From Nocardia grenadensis NBRC 108939 (GTDB lineage Bacteria; Actinomycetota; Actinomycetes; Mycobacteriales; Mycobacteriaceae), in NCBI RefSeq assembly GCF_001613445.1, contig NZ_BDCJ01000029.1, forward strand, positions 1-64,000: a stretch of DNA of 64,000 nt. Direction: 5' to 3'. Every line of letters starts with the position of its first letter. Position 1 is the first letter of the stretch. Positions 17,122-23,815 of the stretch are shown piece by piece. The translations under genes and the position numbers were made by a program. The notes below the pieces were generated by a model. The model was given only the letters and a program-made list of their open reading frames with translations. It had not been told where the DNA came from and ran no database searches.

Positions 17122-17552
17122 GCGGTACCCAACAGCAGGCGTTGCGGGATGCCCTCGACGCCGAATACGCGGCCGTCTACGCCTACGGCGTGATCGCCGC
17201 CCATACGAGCCCGGAGTTGCGGCGCACGGTCAACGAGCACACCGCCGCGCATCGCGCCCGCCGCGACGGCACGGTCGATCTCCTCATCGCTGACGGGGCC
17301 GCCGCGCCGCCTCCCGAGCCCGCTTACACCGTGCCCGTCGAGGTCACCGACCCGGCGTCGGCCGCCCGGCTGGCCGTCGTGGTGGAAACCGATACCGCTG
17401 TGGCCTGGCGCGCGGTGATCGAGCACGCCGGTACCGAGCTCATCCGGCGCACCGGTCTGGACGCGCTCACCGAATCGGCCGGGCGGCGTGCCACCTGGCA
17501 GGCGGCGGCCGGTATCACGCCGGCGACCACCGCGTTCCCCGGGCAGCGCTGA
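17118..17552 (+). CDS. Ferritin-like DUF4439 protein
   Basis: 144 residues. The start ALRDALDAEYAAVYAYGVIAAHTS and the later AHRARRDGTVDLL resemble the helices of the DUF4439 ferritin-like family, here with Glu and His residues spaced as in four-helix metal-binding bundles. A second helix pair ends with AVAWRAVIEHAGTELIRR. It corresponds to Rv2844 of M. tuberculosis. It is translationally coupled to the preceding lipoprotein (ATGA overlap), so the two probably act together. Whether metal is bound is not known. Confidence 0.78.
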   Translation: MSGTQQQALRDALDAEYAAVYAYGVIAAHTSPELRRTVNEHTAAHRARRDGTVDLLIADGAAAPPPEPAYTVPVEVTDPASAARLAVVVETDTAVAWRAVIEHAGTELIRRTGLDALTESAGRRATWQAAAGITPATTAFPGQR

Positions 17553-17568
17553 TCCGGTACCGGATCAG
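17549..17568. terminator. 20-bp perfect palindrome spanning two convergent stop codons
   Basis: CTGATCCGG-TA-CCGGATCAG is fully palindromic. It contains the TGA of the rightward DUF4439 gene and the TGA of the leftward proline-rich gene. It can fold into a hairpin on either strand and probably ends transcription from both sides. There is no T-run, as usual in actinobacteria. Confidence 0.6.
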
Positions 17569-18428
17569 GGCGGTGCCCATTCCGTGCGGTTGGTCGAGTG
17601 CGGCCGATCGGGCCGGGGCCGGGGGAAGACCGTGCCTTCCTGGCTACCCCGGCCACGCGACCAGGGCGCACCGCCCCGCGGTGGGCGTTCCTGCGGGGTG
17701 AGCGAGCCCAGCCCGCCCGGCATGCCGGGGAGGTAGGGCATCGACGAGCCCGTCCCCGAGTTCCACGGCGTGGATCCGGGCGGATGACCGGATGCCTGTT
17801 CCGCTCCCGTGGGCGTCCACGGCGTGTGCCCGGCCGCCGCGGCGATCGGGTCGCCCGGCGGCACCGCGGCGTCGGTCCGGGGCGGGTTGTCAGCGGTGGG
17901 GACCGGTACCGCCGATTGCTGTCCCGCGGCCGGGGGTGGGCCCGCGACCTGCGGGCCGGGGGTGGGCTCGGGTGGCTCCGGGGTCGCGGGGGTGCCCGGG
18001 GCCGGGTGCGCCTCGGCCGGCGCATGCGGTGCCGGATCCGGCGGCGGCCGGTCGCCGCCCACCCCTCCACCGATCGCCGCGGGTGCCGTGGAGTCCGGGG
18101 ATACACCGGCCGCGAGCCGGTCGGCGGATCCCGGGTAGTGATCGGCCGTACGGGTCTCGGTGGGCTCCGCGGCCGGGAGGGGGCGCTCCGCGGAGGGCGT
18201 GAGTTCCGTGGAGCCCGGCGCGGCCGCGGCGGCGATATCGGCCGGCCCCACGTGCTGCACGGCCGCCGCGTCGGCCTCCATCAGCAGGGCGATGGTCTGC
18301 GCACCCCCGGCCGCGTCCCGCACGCCGCGGCGCATCACCTCGCCGGCGGACCCCCCGACCGCCCCGAGCCTGGTGGTCAGTTCGCCGGTGACGGAGTCCA
18401 CGGATGCACCGTCCTCGATCATCGCCAC
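17565..18428 (-). CDS. Proline-rich hypothetical protein, possible EspC/WXG-like N-terminus
   Basis: 287 residues. The first 70 residues are helical and alanine-rich (GELTTRLGAVGGSAGEVMRR, ALLMEADAAAVQHV) and resemble the small helical domains of type VII secretion-associated proteins, but no WXG or YxxxD motif is seen. The rest is low-complexity and proline/glycine/alanine-rich, ending in an arginine/proline tail. Codon choice agrees with the neighbours. A GTG at 18428 or an ATG at 18422 could be the start. I do not recognise a family with certainty. Confidence 0.5.
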   Translation of the reverse strand: MAMIEDGASVDSVTGELTTRLGAVGGSAGEVMRRGVRDAAGGAQTIALLMEADAAAVQHVGPADIAAAAAPGSTELTPSAERPLPAAEPTETRTADHYPGSADRLAAGVSPDSTAPAAIGGGVGGDRPPPDPAPHAPAEAHPAPGTPATPEPPEPTPGPQVAGPPPAAGQQSAVPVPTADNPPRTDAAVPPGDPIAAAAGHTPWTPTGAEQASGHPPGSTPWNSGTGSSMPYLPGMPGGLGSLTPQERPPRGGAPWSRGRGSQEGTVFPRPRPDRPHSTNRTEWAPP

Positions 18429-18669
18429 CGCCTCGTTTCACCCTCGGGCCCGGTCGTCACGACCGCGGCCGCTCTACTGTGTACGAAACCGCGGTCGCCG
18501 ACGCCCGATCGACTCGGCCGCTCGACCGTGGCCCGGACGCCACGCGACATCCGACACGTAACCACCGTCACTCACGGCCACTACCACCGGGGGTGGGAAG
18601 ACATGCTCGGCAAGCGGATTCGGCCACCGGAAGAACCGGCCCCCGGACCGCCGGCGCGGCGGCACCTCG

Positions 18670-20565
18670 CTACGAATACGACGCGACCCCGACCGGGCCG
18701 GTGCCCAGGCACACCACCGATCCGGGGGTCCCGTTCCGGATGATCAGTGCCGAACCACTGCCGACGATCCGCACGTAGACGGTATTCAGACCCGCCCGTA
18801 CCGGCGCCTGCACCCGGTCGCCACGTTCGAGACCTACGGTGAGAGTCGCGTCGCGGTCGGCGAAATAGTTGAGTTGGGCGGTCCACTCGTGCGCGATCAT
18901 GGGGCCGTCGAGCGGGACCCGGACCGAGAGATCCCCGCCGATCCGGTAACCACAGCCCGGTTCCGGGCCGGGCGGGATCCCGCGGTTCCACCAGACCCGG
19001 GCGTCGGCGAAGGCGCCGGAGTCGGTGATCATTCGCAGGCGGTCGGTGGCCGCGGCGAAAGCGCCGGGCGGGGCGATCGACGAGAGCACTCGGCCCGCCT
19101 CGTTCTCGGGATAGGCCGTCGGATTGAGCACGGTCCAGGGCACCTCCTGGGCGAGCAGCGGCGCTCCGTCCCATCGGGCGAACTCAGACTTCACCGTGGT
19201 CACATAGGCTTTCGTCGGCCCCTCGGACCAGCTGCGGGTGAAAGTGTAGGTGGACCAGAGACTGCTCAGCGCGAAGACGGTCACCACGACGGCCGCCGGG
19301 ACGCATCCGCGCCACCGACTGCCGCGCCTGTCGCCTGCCGGGCCTTCCCGCGCGGCACCGCCCCTCGCACGGCCATGAGCGAAAGCCCGCAGGATCAGCG
19401 CGCCCGCGGCGGTGAGAACCACCGCGGCATCGGCCAGATAGCGCAGCGACATCATGAGTTCGTCGACGGTGTTGGGTCCCGCCCGCATCAGGACCACCGG
19501 TATCTGCACCGCAGGTACATAGAACGCCGCCGCCACCCATACCGGCCAGACCACGCGCCGCGCCCGGACCGTCAGCAGTATTCCGGCGGCCAACAGCGCC
19601 CACGCCGTCCAGACCGCCCAGCCGGGAGCGACCGCCCACGGCGCCGACGGCACCCACCGTTCCCAGCCCCACGGCCCGCCCAGCAGCGCGGTCACCACCG
19701 CGGCCCAGGTCGCGCGGGGCAGCATATGAGCCAGGTCGGCGGAGCCGCCCTCGCCGCCCGAGACCCCGGCCGCCGCCAGATAGACCACCGCCCACAGCGC
19801 GAGCACTGCCGCGGCCCCGCCCCACAGCCCCGCACCGCGTCGCAGCACCTCCGGCACGGCCGGGCCGCGCCCGTCGACGTAGCGCCGCAGCAGGACCACG
19901 GCGAACGCCACGAACGGCACCACGACCGCTTTCTCGAAGAACAGCAACCCCACCGTCGTGACCAGGACTCCGGAGATCGCGTACCGGCGGCGGCCGGTAC
20001 GGTCCAGCAGCACCGCGTCGCCCACCACCCAGGCGAGCGCGAATTGCAGGGGTAGCGCGTTCAGCGCCGCCGACCACCAGGCGAACGCGGGAAGGGTCAG
20101 CGGGGAGAACAGATAGAACGCCAGGGGGATCAGCAGTGCCCGGCGCCGCCCGAGTAAGACCAGCAGCATGCGCAGCACCGCGAGCGAGGCCGCCAGCTGG
20201 CCGGCCAGCAACATGACCGCGGTCGCCCCCCAGTTCAGCGGCGCGACGGCGGTGACCAGCCAGGACACCGCGAAGGCCAGCGGCATGAAATGACCGTCGT
20301 GGTCGTGCAGCAGCAACTCACCGGACAGCAGCGGCAGCGTCCCGGCCCGGCCGGCCAGGATCAGATCGTCCCAGTAGAAATAGCCGTGCGCGGTCACCCA
20401 CGCCCGGACCGCGAGTTGTGCGGCGATGAGCCCGGCCGCCACCCACAGCACGGTGACGCCGGGGGCACGCAACCGGTTTCCGAGCGCGGCCCGCGCGTGC
20501 GCCGGGAATATCGCCGGGCTCCGGATAGACGTGCGCTCCGGGGTGAGTGCCGGAGCGGTTCCCAT
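18670..20565 (-). CDS. Multi-pass membrane protein, GT-C glycosyltransferase-like
   Basis: 631 residues with about ten to twelve hydrophobic segments between residues 35 and 440 and a C-terminal exported domain of about 200 residues. After the first membrane segment lies YFYWDDLILAGRAG, followed by HDHDGHFMPLAF. An acidic pair in the first external loop is the hallmark of GT-C enzymes that use polyprenyl-phosphate sugars. A cell-envelope glycosyltransferase is therefore likely but not proven. TAGGGT lies eight bases before the ATG, suggesting a leaderless mRNA. A small CCGCC/GGCGG hairpin lies just beyond the stop at 18648-18662. The 241 bases up to the next gene hold nothing else recognisable. 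Confidence 0.62.
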   Translation of the reverse strand: MGTAPALTPERTSIRSPAIFPAHARAALGNRLRAPGVTVLWVAAGLIAAQLAVRAWVTAHGYFYWDDLILAGRAGTLPLLSGELLLHDHDGHFMPLAFAVSWLVTAVAPLNWGATAVMLLAGQLAASLAVLRMLLVLLGRRRALLIPLAFYLFSPLTLPAFAWWSAALNALPLQFALAWVVGDAVLLDRTGRRRYAISGVLVTTVGLLFFEKAVVVPFVAFAVVLLRRYVDGRGPAVPEVLRRGAGLWGGAAAVLALWAVVYLAAAGVSGGEGGSADLAHMLPRATWAAVVTALLGGPWGWERWVPSAPWAVAPGWAVWTAWALLAAGILLTVRARRVVWPVWVAAAFYVPAVQIPVVLMRAGPNTVDELMMSLRYLADAAVVLTAAGALILRAFAHGRARGGAAREGPAGDRRGSRWRGCVPAAVVVTVFALSSLWSTYTFTRSWSEGPTKAYVTTVKSEFARWDGAPLLAQEVPWTVLNPTAYPENEAGRVLSSIAPPGAFAAATDRLRMITDSGAFADARVWWNRGIPPGPEPGCGYRIGGDLSVRVPLDGPMIAHEWTAQLNYFADRDATLTVGLERGDRVQAPVRAGLNTVYVRIVGSGSALIIRNGTPGSVVCLGTGPVGVASYS

Positions 20566-20573
20566 GTCGACCC

Positions 20574-20579
20574 ACCCTA
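20574..20579 (-). promoter_or_regulatory. -10 element for leaderless GT-C-like gene
   Basis: TAGGGT on the minus strand, eight bases before the ATG at 20565. It lies just after the terminator hairpin of the upstream small gene, so the membrane protein gene has its own promoter. Confidence 0.45.
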
Positions 20580-20587
20580 CAAGCGAC

Positions 20588-20623
20588 CCGGCCGGAGCAC
20601 CGTGTGATCGGTGCTCCGGCCGG
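20588..20623 (-). terminator. Strong hairpin terminator after the 62-residue gene
   Basis: CCGGCCGGAGCACCG at 20588-20602 pairs perfectly over 15 bp with CGGTGCTCCGGCCGG at 20609-20623 around a six-base loop. It lies 29 bases beyond the stop of the small gene at 20652 and in front of the GT-C-like gene, so it separates the two units. Confidence 0.75.
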
Positions 20624-20651
20624 ATCGGCGTCGGCTTTCCCCGGGTTGGAC

Positions 20652-20840
20652 CTACTCGTCGGCCTCGCCGTCCGGCTCGGCGTCCAGGCCGAGGTCGTAC
20701 TCGCTCAGATCCACGGCATCTGTGCGCTCGTCCCCGATATCCAGCAGTTGCGCGACGGCGTCGGAATCACCGTGCGCGGCCCGTTCGCGCAATTCGGTCA
20801 GGTTCGGCTCGCGATGGCCGGACCGTTCGGGCTCATACAT
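20652..20840 (-). CDS. Small acidic hypothetical protein
   Basis: 62 residues from ATG 20840, which has AGGGAAGG seven bases upstream; this strong ribosome-binding site decides the start. The protein is hydrophilic and acidic, with LTELRERAAHGDSDAVAQLLDIGDE in the middle and an Asp/Glu-rich C-terminus, and no membrane segment or signal. The central helix pair looks like half of a TPR- or Sel1-like repeat. A perfect 15-bp hairpin follows the gene, supporting that it is a real stand-alone unit. Function unknown. Confidence 0.6.
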   Translation of the reverse strand: MYEPERSGHREPNLTELRERAAHGDSDAVAQLLDIGDERTDAVDLSEYDLGLDAEPDGEADE

Positions 20841-20952
20841 ACAGCGCACCTTCCCTGGAGGTTCGGCGCCGAGCCAGCAGCTCGTACGCTCCGGCATCCG
20901 AGCTTAGGTGGGTTGCCGGATCGTCGCCGAATCCGCAGGAAGATCCTTGCGG

Positions 20953-21323
20953 TCAGCCGTGGTCCGCGAGGCCCGGGCCGGTGTACAACGGCAGGCCACC
21001 AGTGGTTCGGGTACCCGGTTCGGCGGCCACCACGTCGAGTATGGCGTTGACCACCCGGCCCACTCCGGCCAGGATCGCCGCGTAATTGTGATCACCGTGC
21101 CGGCTGGACGGACAGATGTCCACCGCGTAGGAGGGTTCGCCGGTGATCTCCACCCGGCAGGAGCCGCCGGGCTGCGCGGGTCGCGCCAGTCCGGTCACAT
21201 ACCATCGCGCAGCCGGGTGATGTGCTCGACCACGATGGCGAGGCGGCCGGCCACACGGCCGGTGATCTCGAACCGCAGCGCGGCCCGCGTACCCGCGGGC
21301 ACCTCACCCACCGGCCGCACCCA
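20953..21323 (-). pseudogene. C-terminal remnant of a dihydrodipicolinate reductase-like oxidoreductase
   Basis: Two frames together read like the C-terminus of the NAD(P)H-dependent amine dehydrogenase/DapB-like family. First comes AGTRAALRFEITGRVAGRL and VVEHITRLR (about 21320-21205), then a stop at ATGTGA, then in the next frame RVEITGEPSYAVDI, GDHNYAAILAGVGRVVNAI and PLYTGPG. A premature stop and a one-base frameshift separate the halves, and the whole N-terminal Rossmann domain (about two thirds of the gene) is missing. The remnant abuts the 3' end of the TetR gene. No function is expected. Confidence 0.7.
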
Positions 21324-21327
21324 TGGA

Positions 21328-21954
21328 TCACACTCCGTACGCGGCCAGGAACGTGCGCACCGCGGCGTCGACCGCTCGGTCCAGCTCGCGCTCGGACGGC
21401 GACTCGTCGCCGAACCGGTGGCGCGACCGAAGCGAGGCAGTGAGCAACGCGGCCCAATGCGCCGCCGCGATGTCGGGTTCGCCGATCCGCAGCACGCCCG
21501 CGACGGCGAACCGAGCGAGCCGGTCGGCCAATGCCCGGCCGACGCGATCGCTCACGCCGTCGGCGATATCGAGCAGGTCGGGGAACTGCCCGGCTTCGGC
21601 ACACAGGAGACGGCGTAGCGCCCGGGATTCCGCAGAGCAGTAGCACCGGAGAAGTGCGCCGCCAATGTCACGCAGCGTTGCCGCGAGATCCGGCCCCGGT
21701 TCCGTCAGCCGGTCGAGCACGGCCAGGTTCGCGGCCAGCGCGGCCTCCGACAGCGATCGCACCGCCGCGCGGAAGACCTGCTCCTTATCGCCGAAATGGC
21801 TGTACACCGTCGCTTTGGCGACTCCCGCTTCCGCGGCGATCCGGTCCATCCGAGTCTGCGCGTAGCCGGTCCGGCCGAACACCACGAAGGCGGCGTCGAG
21901 TATCGCCTGCTGTTTGTCGATACGACCGCGGGCGGGAACGGTAACCGAGTCCAT
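21328..21954 (-). CDS. TetR/AcrR family transcriptional regulator
   Basis: 208 residues from ATG 21954. The N-terminal helix-turn-helix reads ILDAAFVVFGRTGYAQTRMDRIAAEAG and VAKATVYSHFGDKEQVF. The C-terminal ligand domain resembles the AefR/QacR-like group with a TetR_C type GEPDIAAAHWAALLTASLR. It is divergent from the SDR gene at 22086. Two near-identical 17-base boxes lie between the genes, so it probably represses both itself and the SDR gene. Ligand unknown. Confidence 0.9.
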   Translation of the reverse strand: MDSVTVPARGRIDKQQAILDAAFVVFGRTGYAQTRMDRIAAEAGVAKATVYSHFGDKEQVFRAAVRSLSEAALAANLAVLDRLTEPGPDLAATLRDIGGALLRCYCSAESRALRRLLCAEAGQFPDLLDIADGVSDRVGRALADRLARFAVAGVLRIGEPDIAAAHWAALLTASLRSRHRFGDESPSERELDRAVDAAVRTFLAAYGV

Positions 21955-21965
21955 GCTTTTCACCC

Positions 21966-21982
21966 TAGACCCGCGAGACCAG
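21966..21982. promoter_or_regulatory. Putative TetR operator box 1
   Basis: TAGACCCGCGAGACCAG, 11 bases upstream of the TetR start codon. It matches box 2 in 14 of 17 bases. Each box has TAGAC facing a partly complementary right half, as expected of a TetR dimer site. Confidence 0.55.
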
Positions 21983-22020
21983 TTTTCCAGACCGGGAATA
22001 CTTCCCGGAGCTTCACTCTT

Positions 22021-22037
22021 TAGACCCAAGAGTCCAG
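22021..22037. promoter_or_regulatory. Putative TetR operator box 2
   Basis: TAGACCCAAGAGTCCAG, 48 bases upstream of the SDR start codon and 55 bases from box 1. The half-sites TAGAC and GTCCA are inverted with one mismatch. The two copies flank the promoter region of the divergent pair. Confidence 0.58.
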
Positions 22038-22085
22038 AAAATAAGACTCGTCAGTCCAGTGGGACGTAAAGGGACGGAGAGGACC

Positions 22086-22931
22086 ATGAAAACCGCGGTG
22101 ATCACCGGCGGCACGGACGGTATCGGGCGGAAACTGGCGCAGACCCTGCTCGAACGGGGCGATCACGTGGTCGTCATCGGCAGGAGTCCGGCGAAAGCCG
22201 AAGCCGTTCTCGCGGCGGCGGCCCGGCTCGGCGCTACGGACCGCTTGGAAGTTCTGCCCGCCGACCTGAGCCTGGTGAGCGAGAACTACCGTGTCATCGA
22301 CCATGTGCGCAGTGCTTATCCGGCGATCGATATCCTCACCCTGGGGGCACGGTATTACCGATCATCGCGTGCGCTGACCGCCGACGGCTTCGAGGCGTCG
22401 TTCGCCCTGTTCTACCTCAGCCGCTACCTTCTCACCCACGGCCTGGCCGAGACACTCGGCCGGTCCACCGCGCCGATCGTGCTGGACCTTTCCGGCCCGG
22501 GTGGCGATCTCGCCCGGATCAACTGGGACGACCTCCAGTTCGCCCGCGGCTACGACCCGGACGCGGTCATGCACCAGTGCGGCAAACTCAGCGATCTGCT
22601 CGCGGTCACCTTCGTGCGCGAGCACGCGAACAGTGGCATCCGCTATCTACTCCTACACCCGGGGCTGACCGCGACCGGATTCACCGGGTCCTATTCCGCC
22701 AAGGATGCGGCGACAGTGGCCGATATGCGCCGACGTGGGCAACCCACCGGAGCCGCTGTCGCTCGCATCATGCACCACCTCGACCACCCGCCAGTGACGC
22801 CTCTGTCCGCCTTTATGCAGGACACCCCGGTCGACACGACGGGTACCGCATTCGATATCGCGGCGGCCGAGCGGCTTGCCACTCATACGAGAGAACTACT
22901 GACCGGTGCCGAGCCGGGCCCACAGGCCTGA
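22086..22931 (+). CDS. Divergent short-chain dehydrogenase/reductase
   Basis: 281 residues from ATG 22086, which has GGAGAGG just upstream; nine further in-frame codons upstream lack support. It has the N-terminal cofactor motif TGGTDGIG (residues 7-14) and VVIGRSPAK, typical of NADP-using SDRs. The catalytic pattern is odd. The usual NAG motif is LGARYYRSS, and where YxxxK is expected the sequence is HQCGK, with His163 in place of the tyrosine and Lys167 kept. Related actinobacterial proteins share the ARYYRS motif, so this is a known but uncharacterised subgroup. It is controlled in all likelihood by the divergent TetR. Confidence 0.82.
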   Translation: MKTAVITGGTDGIGRKLAQTLLERGDHVVVIGRSPAKAEAVLAAAARLGATDRLEVLPADLSLVSENYRVIDHVRSAYPAIDILTLGARYYRSSRALTADGFEASFALFYLSRYLLTHGLAETLGRSTAPIVLDLSGPGGDLARINWDDLQFARGYDPDAVMHQCGKLSDLLAVTFVREHANSGIRYLLLHPGLTATGFTGSYSAKDAATVADMRRRGQPTGAAVARIMHHLDHPPVTPLSAFMQDTPVDTTGTAFDIAAAERLATHTRELLTGAEPGPQA

Positions 22932-22932
22932 A

Positions 22933-22962
22933 CCTCCCGGCCCCCCGGTTCCGGACGGGAGG
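22933..22962 (+). terminator. Hairpin after the SDR gene
   Basis: CCTCCCG at 22933-22939 pairs with CGGGAGG at 22956-22962, with a further CCGG/CCGG pair inside the loop. It begins directly after the SDR stop codon. No T-run. Confidence 0.45.
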
Positions 22963-23128
22963 CCGGGGTCCACCCCACCACTGCGCGCCCTTCGGCAGTA
23001 CGACCGCGACGGCGGACGCCACGCTCCGGCACACCGTGCCGGATGCCGTGGCCGGCATGTACCCCGACGGCGAAATCTCGGGCGAATCGCACCAACACCC
23101 GTATCGTGCGCGACATATCGACCTCCAC

Positions 23129-23145
23129 TACACAGATCTGTAAAG
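23129..23145. promoter_or_regulatory. Putative TetR operator box A
   Basis: TACACAGATCTGTAAAG contains the perfect 10-base palindrome ACAGATCTGT. It matches box B in 14 of 17 bases and lies 52 bases before the TetR gene at 23198. Confidence 0.55.
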
Positions 23146-23166
23146 TTCGGCGTCCTCTACGATAGG

Positions 23167-23183
23167 TACACTGACCTGTGAAG
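23167..23183. promoter_or_regulatory. Putative TetR operator box B
   Basis: TACACTGACCTGTGAAG, a second copy of box A 38 bases downstream, ending two bases before the AAGGAGG ribosome-binding site. Direct repetition in front of a tetR gene suggests autoregulation. Confidence 0.55.
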
Positions 23184-23197
23184 GCAAGGAGGTGGAT

Positions 23198-23788
23198 ATG
23201 ACCGGCACTGCGGGCAGGGAGGAACTGACCCCGGGCGCCCGGCGCATTCTGGACACCGCCGGCGAGCTCTTCTACTCGCGCGGTATCCATGCCGTCGGTG
23301 TCGATACCATCGCCGCCGAATCCGGCGTCACCAAACGCACGCTGTACGACCGTTTCGGATCCAAGGACGGCCTGCTCGTCACCTACCTCGAAGATCGGGA
23401 CCGGCGCTGGCGGGCTCGCATCGCTACCCACCTCGCGGCGGAGACCGATTCGATACGGCGACTACTGGCGCCCTTCGACGTCCTCCCGGAATGGCTGCCG
23501 ACCAACAGCAGAGGGTGCGGGTTCATCAATGCTTTCGCCGAACTACCCGATCCCGATCACCCGGGGCGGCAGGTGATCGTCGAGGAGAAGACCTGGCTAC
23601 GCGATCTCTTCCGGGAACTGGCCGCGGCGGCCGGGGCCGCAGATCCGGATCTGCTCGCCGTACAGCTGCTCAGCCTGCACGAGGGCGCCATCATCAGCTT
23701 CTCCATCACCGGCGAGCAGACCGCCGCGACCGCGACGCGCGCCGCCGCGCTCCAGCTCGCCGAGCAGGCCACCCGTCGGCACCGCTGA
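23198..23788 (+). CDS. TetR/AcrR family transcriptional regulator
   Basis: 196 residues from ATG 23198, five bases after AAGGAGG; a GTG two codons upstream overlaps that site and is less likely. The DNA-binding region reads ILDTAGELFYSRGIHAVGVDTIAAESGVTKRTLYDRFGSKDGLL, the pattern of the YxaF/LmrA-like subgroup. The C-terminal domain carries the conserved GCGFINAFAELPDPDHPGR seen in that subgroup. Two direct operator-like boxes lie in its promoter. The genes it controls other than itself are not evident; the SDR gene ends 266 bases upstream. Confidence 0.9.
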   Translation: MTGTAGREELTPGARRILDTAGELFYSRGIHAVGVDTIAAESGVTKRTLYDRFGSKDGLLVTYLEDRDRRWRARIATHLAAETDSIRRLLAPFDVLPEWLPTNSRGCGFINAFAELPDPDHPGRQVIVEEKTWLRDLFRELAAAAGAADPDLLAVQLLSLHEGAIISFSITGEQTAATATRAAALQLAEQATRRHR

Positions 23789-23815
23789 CGAGCCGCGCGG
23801 CGAGCGGAGCGACCG

